Assembly (NCBI GenBank): GCA_011772965.1
Contig: WVYN01000021.1
Span: 60,224 to 124,223 of the forward strand
DNA length: 64,000 bases
Origin: Gammaproteobacteria bacterium
GTDB lineage: Bacteria > Pseudomonadota > Gammaproteobacteria > Eutrophobiales > Eutrophobiaceae
Direction: 5' to 3'
Below are positions 7,648 to 16,288 of this stretch, in pieces; position 1 is the stretch's first letter; every line of letters starts with the position of its first letter. The translations under genes and the position numbers were made by a program. A model generated the notes under the pieces. It had not been told where the DNA came from. It saw only the letters and a program-made list of their open reading frames with translations, and searched no databases.

Positions 7648-10424
7648 TAACCAAAGCAGACGAACATAAAGTGCCGGGGACATTATCTGGGGAAGCCCCA
7701 GGGGCACTGATATCCGAGGTTGATTCTGCCGCTGCTGATTATGCAGCGGAAATAGTGGCATTACTTCATGAACAACTGTGTTCTGTGATTGAGGAACGCA
7801 GTCCCCGGATACTGGATGTATTTACAGGCAAGGCAGATATCCCTGACAGCAGGGAGGATATGCTCAACCTGCTTCAGGCCTGGGGTATCTGGTTCCAGTT
7901 ACTGAATGTCGCCGAGGAAAATACCGGCATGCGCCGTCGCCGCCATCTCGAGAAGATCGGGGGTGTCGGCGCAGTGCAGGGTACGTTCGCCAACCTTTTG
8001 AGCCAGGCCAGGGCTTCCGGCATCGATGCAAACGCAGTTCAGTCCCTTATCGATAACGCTTTTATCAGTCCTACCATAACCGCACATCCCACTGAAGCAA
8101 AGCGGGTTACTGTTCTGGAAATTCACAGACGGATTTATGTTTTGTTATATCGTCTTGAAGCCGAACGCTGGACACCACGTGAAAGAGAAAACTTCATTTC
8201 CGCTCTCAGGAACGAAGTCGATTTGCTCTGGCTCACGGGTGAACTGCGACTGGAAAAACCTTCAGTAGCCCAGGAAGTTGCCTGGGGTCTGCATTTCTTT
8301 GAACAATCTCTGTATGAGCGTATTCCTGAATTAATGGATCGTTTCGAATGGGCCTTGGCAAAATACTATCCGGAAAAGTATTTTGACCTGACCCCCTTTT
8401 TCCAGTTTGGTTCATGGATAGGCGGTGACCGGGACGGTAATCCGTTTGTAACCAATGAGGTTACCCGCCATACCCTGCATACAAACCGCGCGGTAGTGTT
8501 AAAACATTATCAGAAAAAACTGATGGAAGTTATCAAACGACTTAGTATTTCAAAGAACGCAGTCAAGTTGCCGGAAGTATTCAATGAATCCCTGAATAAT
8601 CTGCTTGAAGAAACGAATCAATCGGGTGATGTGTCTCAGCGAAATCCCGGTGAGGTATTTAGGCAGTACATGACCTGCATGTTAATTAAAATTAATGGCA
8701 CAATTCAAAAAACCACACCGGATAGTACCAATGATAATGTTGCAAGTTACAAGGATGCCGACGAATTCATTAATGACCTGATGTTTCTTGAGAGTGCTCT
8801 GAAAGATGCTGGTTGCTTCCAGCATGCCAGGGCGTTGATCACACCGTTCAGGCGACAGGTACAGGCATTTCGTTTCAGAACGGTAAGACTTGACCTCAGG
8901 GAGAATACCAAAATCACCAACAATACCTTGATCGGTATCTGGAAAGAACTGAATGATGGTGATGATGTACCGGAACTTGATTCGGATGAATGGAAAAATT
9001 GGCTAACAGATGAACTGGCACGTCCTTTGAAGGGATTGCCTGAATTCAAGACACTCGATGAGTCGGCTGAATCCACCTTTGGTTTGTTCAAGATGGTGGC
9101 TGAGGTTATGGATCAGATGGATCGGGAGGCCTTTGGCAATTTTATCCTGAGTATGACCCAGTCCGTAGCAGATGTGCTGGGTATTTATTTGCTTGCAAAA
9201 TACGCCGGCCTGTTCGTTGATTCCGAAGGCACAGAATATAGCCGGTTACCGATTGTCCCGCTGTTTGAAACCATTGGCGACTTGCAGGAAGCACCTGAGA
9301 TGATGACAGAATTCCTCAATACGCCAGTTATCAGGCGTTCTGTCAAGAGTCAGCGTGGTTACCACGAAGTCATGATTGGTTATTCGGACTCCAACAAGGA
9401 CGGCGGTTTTCTGACATCAAACTGGGAATTGAACAAGGCCCAGACCAGCCTGACACGGGTTGGCAAGGAATGTGGTATTCCTATTGTTTTTTTCCATGGA
9501 CGAGGCGGATCTGTCAGCCGCGGTGGAGCACCAACCGGCTACGCCATTGCGGCACAACCGGCCGGCTCCATTCATGGCCAGATGAGAATCACCGAGCAAG
9601 GCGAAGTGGTGTCAACCAAGTATGCCAATGAAGGCACGGCAGGATATCAAATGGAACTACTGACCTCGAGCATCTTTGAACACACTCTGAAATCATTAAG
9701 TGAAGATCAATTAAAACCGTACCCGGAATTTGAAGAAGCCATGGAGGCCCTGTCTTCACTTTCATACGCACATTACCGACAGTTCGCTGAGAAAGAAGGC
9801 CTGGTTGATTTTTACAATGATGCCAGTCCGGTTGAGGAACTTGCCAAGATGAACATTGGGTCAAGACCGGCCCGCCGTTTTGGTGCCAAAACATTGAGCG
9901 ATCTCCGGGCAATTCCCTGGGTATTTGCCTGGACCCAGAACCGGATGCTGGTTCCGGGCTGGTATGGCCTGGGAACGGCACTGGAAAGTTTTATAAAGGT
10001 ACGTGGCGAAGAGGGGAAAAAACTCATCCACAAAATGTACGAAAACTCACGAGTGTTCCGGTTGGTCATTGATGAAGTTGAAAAAACCCTGTCACTGGTT
10101 GACCTGGATGTTGCGCGCAGATATCTGGAACTGGTTAAAGATGAAGCCATCAAGAATGAAATTTTCTCGATGATAGAAGATGAATATCAGCGCACAGTCA
10201 AAACGGTTCTAGCAATTACCCATGAGACAGAGCTTGCCGTCCGCTTCAAGCGTTTCAAACGGAAACTGGGCAGACGATACGAGATTCTGCATCAGGCTGG
10301 TATGGAGCAGGTCGATCTGGTCAGCAGTTTGCGAGAGAGTGCGGACCAGAATAAGCTGGAGGATCTGATTCCATTGCTGCTTTCGATTAACTGTATCAGC
10401 GCTGGTCTGGGCTGGACAGGCTAA
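7644..10424 (+). CDS. ppc: Phosphoenolpyruvate carboxylase, serine-cycle form with altered allosteric site
   Basis: Carboxylates PEP with bicarbonate to oxaloacetate. The 926-residue protein has the catalytic His in TITAHPTEAKR (H148), GGDRDGNP (about 260-267), GYSDSNKDGG and the mobile loop HGRGGSVSRGG (from H618). The C-terminus is unusual: it ends GWTG, where most PEP carboxylases end R/QNTG. In E. coli the Asn of this tail (N881) with K773 and R832 binds the inhibitor aspartate. By eye, the K773 position is Leu here (in LSLVDL), and the segment around R832 is not recognisable. Loss of feedback inhibition would suit an enzyme working beside a high malate flux. Last gene of the sgaA operon, overlapping hpr by 4 bases. 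Confidence 0.95.
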   Translation: MITKADEHKVPGTLSGEAPGALISEVDSAAADYAAEIVALLHEQLCSVIEERSPRILDVFTGKADIPDSREDMLNLLQAWGIWFQLLNVAEENTGMRRRRHLEKIGGVGAVQGTFANLLSQARASGIDANAVQSLIDNAFISPTITAHPTEAKRVTVLEIHRRIYVLLYRLEAERWTPRERENFISALRNEVDLLWLTGELRLEKPSVAQEVAWGLHFFEQSLYERIPELMDRFEWALAKYYPEKYFDLTPFFQFGSWIGGDRDGNPFVTNEVTRHTLHTNRAVVLKHYQKKLMEVIKRLSISKNAVKLPEVFNESLNNLLEETNQSGDVSQRNPGEVFRQYMTCMLIKINGTIQKTTPDSTNDNVASYKDADEFINDLMFLESALKDAGCFQHARALITPFRRQVQAFRFRTVRLDLRENTKITNNTLIGIWKELNDGDDVPELDSDEWKNWLTDELARPLKGLPEFKTLDESAESTFGLFKMVAEVMDQMDREAFGNFILSMTQSVADVLGIYLLAKYAGLFVDSEGTEYSRLPIVPLFETIGDLQEAPEMMTEFLNTPVIRRSVKSQRGYHEVMIGYSDSNKDGGFLTSNWELNKAQTSLTRVGKECGIPIVFFHGRGGSVSRGGAPTGYAIAAQPAGSIHGQMRITEQGEVVSTKYANEGTAGYQMELLTSSIFEHTLKSLSEDQLKPYPEFEEAMEALSSLSYAHYRQFAEKEGLVDFYNDASPVEELAKMNIGSRPARRFGAKTLSDLRAIPWVFAWTQNRMLVPGWYGLGTALESFIKVRGEEGKKLIHKMYENSRVFRLVIDEVEKTLSLVDLDVARRYLELVKDEAIKNEIFSMIEDEYQRTVKTVLAITHETELAVRFKRFKRKLGRRYEILHQAGMEQVDLVSSLRESADQNKLEDLIPLLLSINCISAGLGWTG

Positions 10425-10463
10425 ATCCCTCCCCGGCGTCACTGCAGCAGTAAAAATTGCATG

Positions 10464-10495
10464 CACCATAATGCTGCATTGCGCCATTATTGGTG
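10464..10495 (+). terminator. Stem-loop downstream of ppc, possible operon 3' end
   Basis: CACCATAATG (10464-10473) pairs with CATTATTGGTG (10485-10495) over 10 bp with one bulged base and an 11-base loop, 40 bases after the ppc stop. No T-run follows directly (GTTGTCC), so it is not a clean intrinsic terminator and may instead stabilise the 3' end of the message. Confidence 0.35.
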
Positions 10496-10646
10496 TTGTC
10501 CTATCACGTCATTTTTTGCCCCTTTTCAGACTATTTTTGCAAGCAATTGTTAGAGAAATTTACTAACTTATTGAATATTCTAGATATTGGTTTTCAAGCA
10601 TAAGTTGGCATTGCATTTGCAATCTTTTTAACAGGCGAGTTCCAAT

Positions 10647-10679
10647 TGTGTCTGCTGAGGCACAGGCCACACAGACACA
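10647..10679 (+). repeat. Inverted repeat in the leader of the alpha/beta hydrolase gene
   Basis: TGTGTCTG (10647-10654) and CAGACACA (10672-10679) are perfect 8-bp complements around a 17-base loop, ending 40 bases before the ATG of the next gene. A second dyad, ATTGCATTTGCAAT (10610-10623), lies just upstream. They could be an mRNA hairpin and an operator, respectively; function is unknown. The 294-base gap between ppc and the hydrolase holds nothing else recognised. Confidence 0.35.
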
Positions 10680-10718
10680 GGGTGCCACCCAAATACCTCA
10701 AACAAAGAGGGGTTGGAA

Positions 10719-11870
10719 ATGAAGCAAGTGAAGTGGCAAACTGCAGTCATGCACGATGGGAAGTTGATACTCTCACTCTTCGGAACGTTATTCCTCTCTT
10801 TGTGTATTCTTCTCTTTTCACCAGCTTTGAATGCCCAGGATACCCGTCGCGTTACCAGTGGCATGCCTGGTGAGTTATACGATATTGGTACTCACAGGAT
10901 GCATTTATTCTGCACTGGCCAAGGCAGTCCGACGGTTGTTATTGATTCCGGTTTGGGCGGTTTTTCACTGGAATGGCAAACTGTTCAGGGAAATGTGTCC
11001 AAGAAAGTCCGTATATGCAGTTACGACCGGGCAGGATATGGCTGGAGTGATCCGGGCCCCAAGCCACGGACTACCCAGCAAATCACCAAGGAACTGCACC
11101 ACTTGCTTGAAGTTGCAGGCATAGAGGGACCATACATAATGGTCGGGCATTCCTTCGGCGGTTATAACATTCGCTACTATGCAAGCACCTACCCTGAAGA
11201 CGTGGTTGGATTGGTTCTGGTCGATTCCTCCCATCCGGATCAGTTCCAGCGTTTACCCCAGGCCGAGGTGAAAGTGCCGACCAGACGCAAGAACAGTGTT
11301 ACCTTCCGGATTTCCGTGCCGATTATCCCGGGCAATTATCCGGAAAACCTGAAAAACCAGGCCTTTGCCTTGATGGCCAACTTCAAGGCCCTGCGAACAA
11401 AAGACGAAGAATGGGATAATTTCAGGATAAGTGCAGCGCAGGTTTCTGAATTGAATAACCTGCCAGATGTCCCGTTAACGGTCATTAGTCGCGGCAAACG
11501 GGTCTGGCCATACAATGATTTCGGTAACAAATCAGAACAGGTCTGGAAAGAATTACAGAACGATTTATGTCATCTGACAAGCCATGTTGAACATTACGTG
11601 GCCCACGACAGTGGTCATCTGGTTCATCTTGATCAACCGAACCTGGTGACAATGGCGATCAATCGGACTGTTGACACAGCCAACGAGATCAAGGCTGTGC
11701 GCATGGCCGCTATCGAGCAAAGACAACAGCCTTTGTCCAGCAAGAATTTCATGGCGATCAATGCCAGTTACGATCATCAAGGCACTTTCAGTAAACAATA
11801 TCTGCCATATTTGCCGCTAATGGGTGAGCAGGTCGGGTATTACAAACCACTGCATATCAATAGCTTCTGA
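10719..11870 (+). CDS. Exported alpha/beta hydrolase, substrate unknown
   Basis: The 383-residue protein starts with a basic segment, a hydrophobic stretch (about 16-34) and a likely signal-peptidase site near LNAQD, so it is probably periplasmic or secreted. The alpha/beta-hydrolase fold is shown by DSGLGGFSLEW (oxyanion region), YDRAGYGWS, the nucleophile elbow GHSFGG and a late catalytic His in HDSGHLVHLDQP. The family includes esterases, haloalkane dehalogenases and epoxide hydrolases, and nothing here singles out a substrate. The start is placed at ATG 10719, six bases after AGAGGGG; an in-frame TTG six bases earlier would leave no room for that ribosome binding site. It is followed by another exported protein on the same strand. 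Confidence 0.85.
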   Translation: MKQVKWQTAVMHDGKLILSLFGTLFLSLCILLFSPALNAQDTRRVTSGMPGELYDIGTHRMHLFCTGQGSPTVVIDSGLGGFSLEWQTVQGNVSKKVRICSYDRAGYGWSDPGPKPRTTQQITKELHHLLEVAGIEGPYIMVGHSFGGYNIRYYASTYPEDVVGLVLVDSSHPDQFQRLPQAEVKVPTRRKNSVTFRISVPIIPGNYPENLKNQAFALMANFKALRTKDEEWDNFRISAAQVSELNNLPDVPLTVISRGKRVWPYNDFGNKSEQVWKELQNDLCHLTSHVEHYVAHDSGHLVHLDQPNLVTMAINRTVDTANEIKAVRMAAIEQRQQPLSSKNFMAINASYDHQGTFSKQYLPYLPLMGEQVGYYKPLHINSF

Positions 11871-11969
11871 GCTATCTTGGTTTTAGTTTCTATGCTGTCG
11901 TAAATTTCAGGCACTGAACCTGTCAGTCGGTTTGTGGTCTGATTACATGTTCAACTCGGGACACTTGCC

Positions 11970-12737
11970 TTGAAAACACGTTTGATATCATCAATCATCA
12001 GCCTGATATTGGTATTCCAGACTGCGGCAATTACGGCCGAGACTTTCCAATCAACCAAGCAACGCGTCAACGTGCTTGAACTCTATACTTCGGAAGGATG
12101 CAGCAGTTGCCCTCCTGCCGACAGATGGCTGAGCCGATTCAAGAACGATGACAGGCTCTGGAAAGAGATCATACCGGTTGCCTTTCATGTCGATTACTGG
12201 AATTACATTGGCTGGGAAGATCGCTTTTCATCTGCTGCCTACAGCAACAGGCAACGCCGTTATGCCAGCAGCAAGGGACTGCGAACGGTCTATACCCCCG
12301 GTTTTCTGCTGAATGGTAATGAATGGCGTTCATTTTTCGGGCCCAGAAAGCTGTCTCTGGATAACGGTGCGGGTGCGGGTGTGCTAACTGCTGAAGTCAA
12401 TGATCAAAATATTCATGTCTCCTACCAGCATAGGCAGGCTCATGACTACATCATCAATATTGCCGTCCTGGGATTTGATCTGGCAACAGAGATCAACGCC
12501 GGTGAAAACCGGGGTAGAACACTGACCCATGATTTCACAGTGCTGGGTTTTTCTACACAGCGAATGACAATAACTGACACTGGCCATGAGACCAGTACGG
12601 TATTACCCAGCCGGTCTGTCCCGGCACCACGTATGGCTGTTGCCGTCTGGATCAGTCTGCCGGGTGACCAGACGCCGTTACAGGCAACGGGAGGCTGGCT
12701 TGAGGGAAACACGGACATAAAAAAAGCCCGATATTGA
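11970..12737 (+). CDS. Exported DUF1223 (thioredoxin-like) protein
   Basis: The 255-residue protein has an N-terminal hydrophobic signal (about 4-23, cleavage near ITAET). The DUF1223 hallmark ELYTSEGCSSCPPAD (about 36-50) holds a CSSC pair in a thioredoxin-like position. FHVDYWNYIGWEDRFSS and VYTPGFLLNG, also typical of the family, follow. A periplasmic redox role is plausible but unproven; the family has no established function. TTG at 11970 is the only usable start in frame that keeps the signal peptide; the ribosome binding site is weak. It follows the alpha/beta hydrolase by 99 bases and may form a two-gene unit with it. Confidence 0.85.
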   Translation: MKTRLISSIISLILVFQTAAITAETFQSTKQRVNVLELYTSEGCSSCPPADRWLSRFKNDDRLWKEIIPVAFHVDYWNYIGWEDRFSSAAYSNRQRRYASSKGLRTVYTPGFLLNGNEWRSFFGPRKLSLDNGAGAGVLTAEVNDQNIHVSYQHRQAHDYIINIAVLGFDLATEINAGENRGRTLTHDFTVLGFSTQRMTITDTGHETSTVLPSRSVPAPRMAVAVWISLPGDQTPLQATGGWLEGNTDIKKARY

Positions 12738-12747
12738 CTGGGGGTAT

Positions 12748-12779
12748 AGTGTAAGGAAATTCAGTTCCGATTTTACACT
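12748..12779. repeat. Inverted repeat after the DUF1223 gene
   Basis: AGTGTAA (12748-12754) pairs with TTACACT (12773-12779), with an inner GGAA/TTCC pairing. There is no T-run on either strand, so it is not called a terminator. It opens the 365-base gap 12738-13102, which otherwise holds a 44-codon ORF at 12947-13081 and A/T-rich sequence. Confidence 0.35.
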
Positions 12780-12946
12780 GCACTGCAACAAAGACCGCTT
12801 CCCCCTGGGTAGCTGTTTTTTATGAGTGGAGAAAAATTCCTCGCCTCGCGGCCAAATTTCAACCATATGGGTGAGTAAAAATTGGCCATAACATCAGTGC
12901 ATCATTGTTTTAGAGGGTGAAAAGAGTAGAATTTTTAAGGAAGAAA

Positions 12947-13081
12947 ATGACAAGGATATTTTCTTTGAAACACCATCCCAAAAAGACTCTCTTTACCCAC
13001 TTATTGCCAAATTATGGCGTCCTTGGGATCTCACTATATAAGAAAATTAACAGAACCTTCATAGGTTCCCTTAACACCTAG
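12947..13081 (+). CDS. Possible 44-residue small protein upstream of a methyltransferase
   Basis: An ATG at 12947 is preceded by a good ribosome binding site (AAGGAAG, 12937-12943) and opens 44 codons ending in TAG at 13079-13081, 21 bases before the methyltransferase gene. The peptide is basic, starts MTRIFSLKHHPKKTLF and has no Cys, no recognised domain and no clear membrane segment. It could be a leader or small partner of the methyltransferase, a remnant of a larger gene, or chance. Support is the ribosome binding site and the spacing only. Confidence 0.35.
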   Translation: MTRIFSLKHHPKKTLFTHLLPNYGVLGISLYKKINRTFIGSLNT

Positions 13082-13102
13082 TTACATGGCCCAAACAGTC
13101 TT

Positions 13103-13822
13103 ATGAACAAGAGCACAGAAAATACTGAAGAAATCAGAAAATATTTCGATCAATTGAATCTTTATAAAAAAATCGTTGACCATAATTACATGGCACATCG
13201 CGAGATATACGCAGAAATGAAAAAATTTCTACATAATTCAAGTGCAAGAAACTTCACTTTATGTGATGCTGGTTGCGGTGATGCATCATCCATCTCTAAG
13301 ATTCTCCATGGTTCAAGGATCAGTAAATATATTGGAATCGATTTGTCCCCTTTTGCTCTTGAAAAAGCCAATGAAAACATTTCATCATTGAATTGTGATG
13401 CTGAATTTCTCGAAGGTGATATTATCAATTATCTCGCTCAACTGAAAAAACAATCAATCGATATCTTTGTGGCTGGTTTTTCAGTCCATCATTTTCAAGA
13501 CCAGGAAAAACGTTTTTTCTTTGAGCAATGTCATCGAATTTTAACAAGTACAGGTTATTTGTTATTTTGCGATGTGTTCCGTCGAAGCAGTGAATCACGC
13601 GATGATTACTTGCATCATTATTTTACTAACAGCGATGCATATTGGACAGCATTACCCGAACCTGAAATCAAAGCTTTGAAAAAACATGTTACTTCTTATG
13701 ATTTTCCAACCAACATCGAAGAGATTACAGAAATAGCATCAAATGCAGGATTTCGTAAAAACCCCATTCTGCTATTCTCAGATTCCCCTGGTTTTCATAG
13801 GCTGTACGTGTTCTCAGCATAG
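13103..13822 (+). CDS. Class I SAM-dependent methyltransferase
   Basis: The 239-residue protein has the SAM-binding motif I LCDAGCGDASS (about 53-63), an acidic end of strand 2 (YIGIDLSPFALEKA) and motif IV-like DIFVAGFSVHHF, the class I methyltransferase layout. The C-terminal half resembles small-molecule or lipid methyltransferases, but the substrate cannot be told. The coding sequence is visibly richer in A and T than its neighbours (many AAA, AAT, TTT codons), suggesting recent acquisition. No good ribosome binding site precedes the ATG, which may mean coupling to the small ORF just upstream. It converges on ftfL. Confidence 0.8.
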   Translation: MNKSTENTEEIRKYFDQLNLYKKIVDHNYMAHREIYAEMKKFLHNSSARNFTLCDAGCGDASSISKILHGSRISKYIGIDLSPFALEKANENISSLNCDAEFLEGDIINYLAQLKKQSIDIFVAGFSVHHFQDQEKRFFFEQCHRILTSTGYLLFCDVFRRSSESRDDYLHHYFTNSDAYWTALPEPEIKALKKHVTSYDFPTNIEEITEIASNAGFRKNPILLFSDSPGFHRLYVFSA

Positions 13823-13912
13823 AACATTCTCCTAATCACAAATCAGATTAAAATAGTGAAATTGCGGGCCATATACCCCCGTATTGACCAGGCTTTTTCA
13901 GGCATTTCGGGA

Positions 13913-15586
13913 TCAAAAAAGTCCGGAAATATTGCCATTGGCGTCAACATCTATCTTTTCTGCTGCCGGAACCTTGGGCAAGCCAGGCATGGTCATCATG
14001 TTACCCGCGATGACAACAATAAAGCCGGCCCCATTTGCAAGACGTACTTCACTGATTTCGACGGTATGGCCGGTCGGCGCGCCCCGGGTTGCCGGATTTG
14101 TTGTGAATGACATCTGCGTTTTGGCCATACACACGGGGAGATCACCATAGTCCATGTTCAAGGTCTCAAGTTCTGCCTTAACCTTGGGCGGGGCGGTGAC
14201 TTCACCGGCACCGTAAACCTTGCTGGCAATGGCTTCAATTTTTTCCCAGAGTGACATTTTGTCTTCGTAAACATATTTGTGTTTGCCGGGTTTGTTATCG
14301 ACGATATCAACAACTGTTTTCGCCAGTTCCTCGGCACCGGCACCACCGTCAGCCCAGTGCTTGGAAACGACACATTTGCCTCCGGCAGTTTCAACTTTTG
14401 ACTTAAGCACCTCAACCTCGGCATCGGTGTCATGCAGGAAGTGATTAATACAGACAACACAGGGCAGGCCATAATGTTCCTGGATGTTACTCATATGTTT
14501 TTCGAGGTTCACCATGCCTTTTTTCAGGGCATCGAGATTTTCCGAATTCAGATCTTCCTTGTTGACACCACCGTGGTATTTCAGCGCCCGGATAGTTGCC
14601 ACCAGGACGACGGCATTAGGCTTCAGCCCGGCCTTGCGACATTTGATGTCAATGAATTTTTCTGCGCCCAGATCAGCACCAAAGCCAGCTTCAGTGATGA
14701 CATAGTCGGCTAGTTTCAGGGCAGTCTGGGTGGCTGTGACGCTGTTACAACCATGGGCAATATTGGCAAATGGTCCACCATGAATGAAGGCCAGATTATT
14801 TTCCAGGGTCTGGACCAGGTTGGGCTTGATCGCATCTTTCAACAGCGCTGACATGGCGCCATGGGCATTGATGTCCCTGGCGTGCACCGGTTTCCTGTCT
14901 CCGCGCGTATAGCCAATGACAATATTACCCAGTCGTTCTTTCAGATCAGACAAAGAAGTAGCCAGGCAAAAGATGGCCATCACCTCAGAGGCCACCGTGA
15001 TATCAAAGCCGTCTTCGCGGGGGAAACCGTTGGCGGTTCCACCCAGGGCAATCACGATCTTTCTCAGCGCCCGGTCATTCATATCCACTACCCGTTTCCA
15101 GGCGATCAGGCGTGGGTCAATGTTCAGGGCATTACCGTGATTGATATGATTATCTACCATGGCTGACAGCAAGTTATGGGCCGCACCAATGGCATGAAAA
15201 TCGCCGGTAAAATGCAGATTGATGTCTTCCATAGGCACAACTTGCGCATAACCGCCGCCCGCAGCACCCCCCTTGACACCGAAACAGGGACCTAATGAGG
15301 GTTCACGCAGGCATATTAATGTCTTTTTACCGAGACGGTTCATGGCATCGCCCAGACCCACAGTGGTTGTGGTTTTGCCTTCACCTGCCGGTGTCGGGCT
15401 GATGGCGGTGGTCAGAATAAGTTTGCCATCCGGTTTGCCCTTGAGACTGTCGATATAATCCAGAGACAATTTGGCCTTGAAGTGGCCGTAGGGTTCCAGG
15501 TGTTCGCTTGAAATACCGTATTGTTCCTTGGCGAGTTTTATGATGTATTTTTTGTCCGCTTTCTGGGCAATCTCGATGTCAGACAT
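13913..15586 (-). CDS. ftfL: Formate-tetrahydrofolate ligase
   Basis: Joins formate to tetrahydrofolate at the cost of ATP, giving 10-formyl-THF; in serine-cycle organisms this is the entry of C1 units for assimilation. The 557-residue protein is full length, with the P-loop [11 protein letters not shown] (65-75), [20 protein letters not shown] (about 92-111), [14 protein letters not shown] and the C-terminal MPGLPK. GAGGAGAC precedes the ATG on the minus strand. It is a single gene facing the methyltransferase and divergent from a truncated ClC gene. With sgaA, mcl, mtkAB, hpr, ppc, eno and glyA in the same 64 kb, a role in C1 assimilation is likely; purine-related formyl supply is an additional possibility. 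Confidence 0.95.
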   Translation of the reverse strand: MSDIEIAQKADKKYIIKLAKEQYGISSEHLEPYGHFKAKLSLDYIDSLKGKPDGKLILTTAISPTPAGEGKTTTTVGLGDAMNRLGKKTLICLREPSLGPCFGVKGGAAGGGYAQVVPMEDINLHFTGDFHAIGAAHNLLSAMVDNHINHGNALNIDPRLIAWKRVVDMNDRALRKIVIALGGTANGFPREDGFDITVASEVMAIFCLATSLSDLKERLGNIVIGYTRGDRKPVHARDINAHGAMSALLKDAIKPNLVQTLENNLAFIHGGPFANIAHGCNSVTATQTALKLADYVITEAGFGADLGAEKFIDIKCRKAGLKPNAVVLVATIRALKYHGGVNKEDLNSENLDALKKGMVNLEKHMSNIQEHYGLPCVVCINHFLHDTDAEVEVLKSKVETAGGKCVVSKHWADGGAGAEELAKTVVDIVDNKPGKHKYVYEDKMSLWEKIEAIASKVYGAGEVTAPPKVKAELETLNMDYGDLPVCMAKTQMSFTTNPATRGAPTGHTVEISEVRLANGAGFIVVIAGNMMTMPGLPKVPAAEKIDVDANGNISGLF

Positions 15587-15770
15587 GCCGGTGTCTCCTC
15601 AATTAGGTTTCAATAAATTTGTATGTCATTATTGTGAAGGAATGATTGTCCTGGCGCTGCTTTATAATTATTTTTTATGATCGAACCTGAGTTGGCCCGA
15701 AAACATAGTTTAACTTGTCGGGCTATGATAGTTCCACTCTACCGGTCTTATCATTTCCAAACAGGGTTTT

Positions 15771-16280
15771 ATGATATCAAAATCCCGCTATATCCGTGGG
15801 CTTCTGGAGCATCATTACCAGCAACTTGCCGGTACCCGCGGTGCCGTGCTGCTGGCAGTTCTAGGCCTCCTCAGCGGGATCACGGTAGCAGTCGTCGTTG
15901 TCACATTCCGGCTCTGTATCGAGACACTGCAGTCCGGGTCTCCGCCCTTTTCAGATCCTGAAAATTACGAGGGCCTCGGCGTCACCGGCCAATTTTTGCT
16001 GGCTGCCGGCGGCGGCCTGTTACTGGGAGTATTGTTTTTTCTGCTTACGCGAAAGGATCGCTGTCGAGTCGGTGTGGTGCATGTACTGGAGCGCCTGTCC
16101 TACAACGAAGGTAATTTGCCTCTGAAGAATGCCCTGGTGCAATACCTGGTTGGTGTGATTGCGATTGTCACTGGACAATCGGTCGGGCGGGTAGGACCCA
16201 GTATTCATCTGGGCGCGGCAACCGGAAGTATCCTGGGCCAGCAGATGGGATTGCCGAATAACAGCATCCGGACAAGGTAA
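15771..16280 (+). pseudogene. Truncated ClC-family chloride channel/antiporter gene
   Basis: The 169 residues match only the N-terminal part of a ClC protein: an amphipathic start, hydrophobic helices at about 22-47 and 72-90, VVHVLERLSYNEGNLPLKNAL, then the anion-pathway motif GQSVGRVGPSIHLGAATGS. ClC proteins are normally above 400 residues. The ORF stops right after NNSIRT, where homologues continue into further helices. No continuation is visible in another frame, because the stop codon of the convergent transporter gene begins 9 bases later. The deletion probably removed everything downstream. The motif has Val where most ClC antiporters have the gating Glu (GREGP). Confidence 0.75.
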
Positions 16281-16288
16281 GGCTAGGA

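Noticed and set aside
12748..12779. Hairpin after the DUF1223 gene as an intrinsic terminator.
   Set aside because: No T-run follows the stem on either strand; kept only as an inverted repeat.
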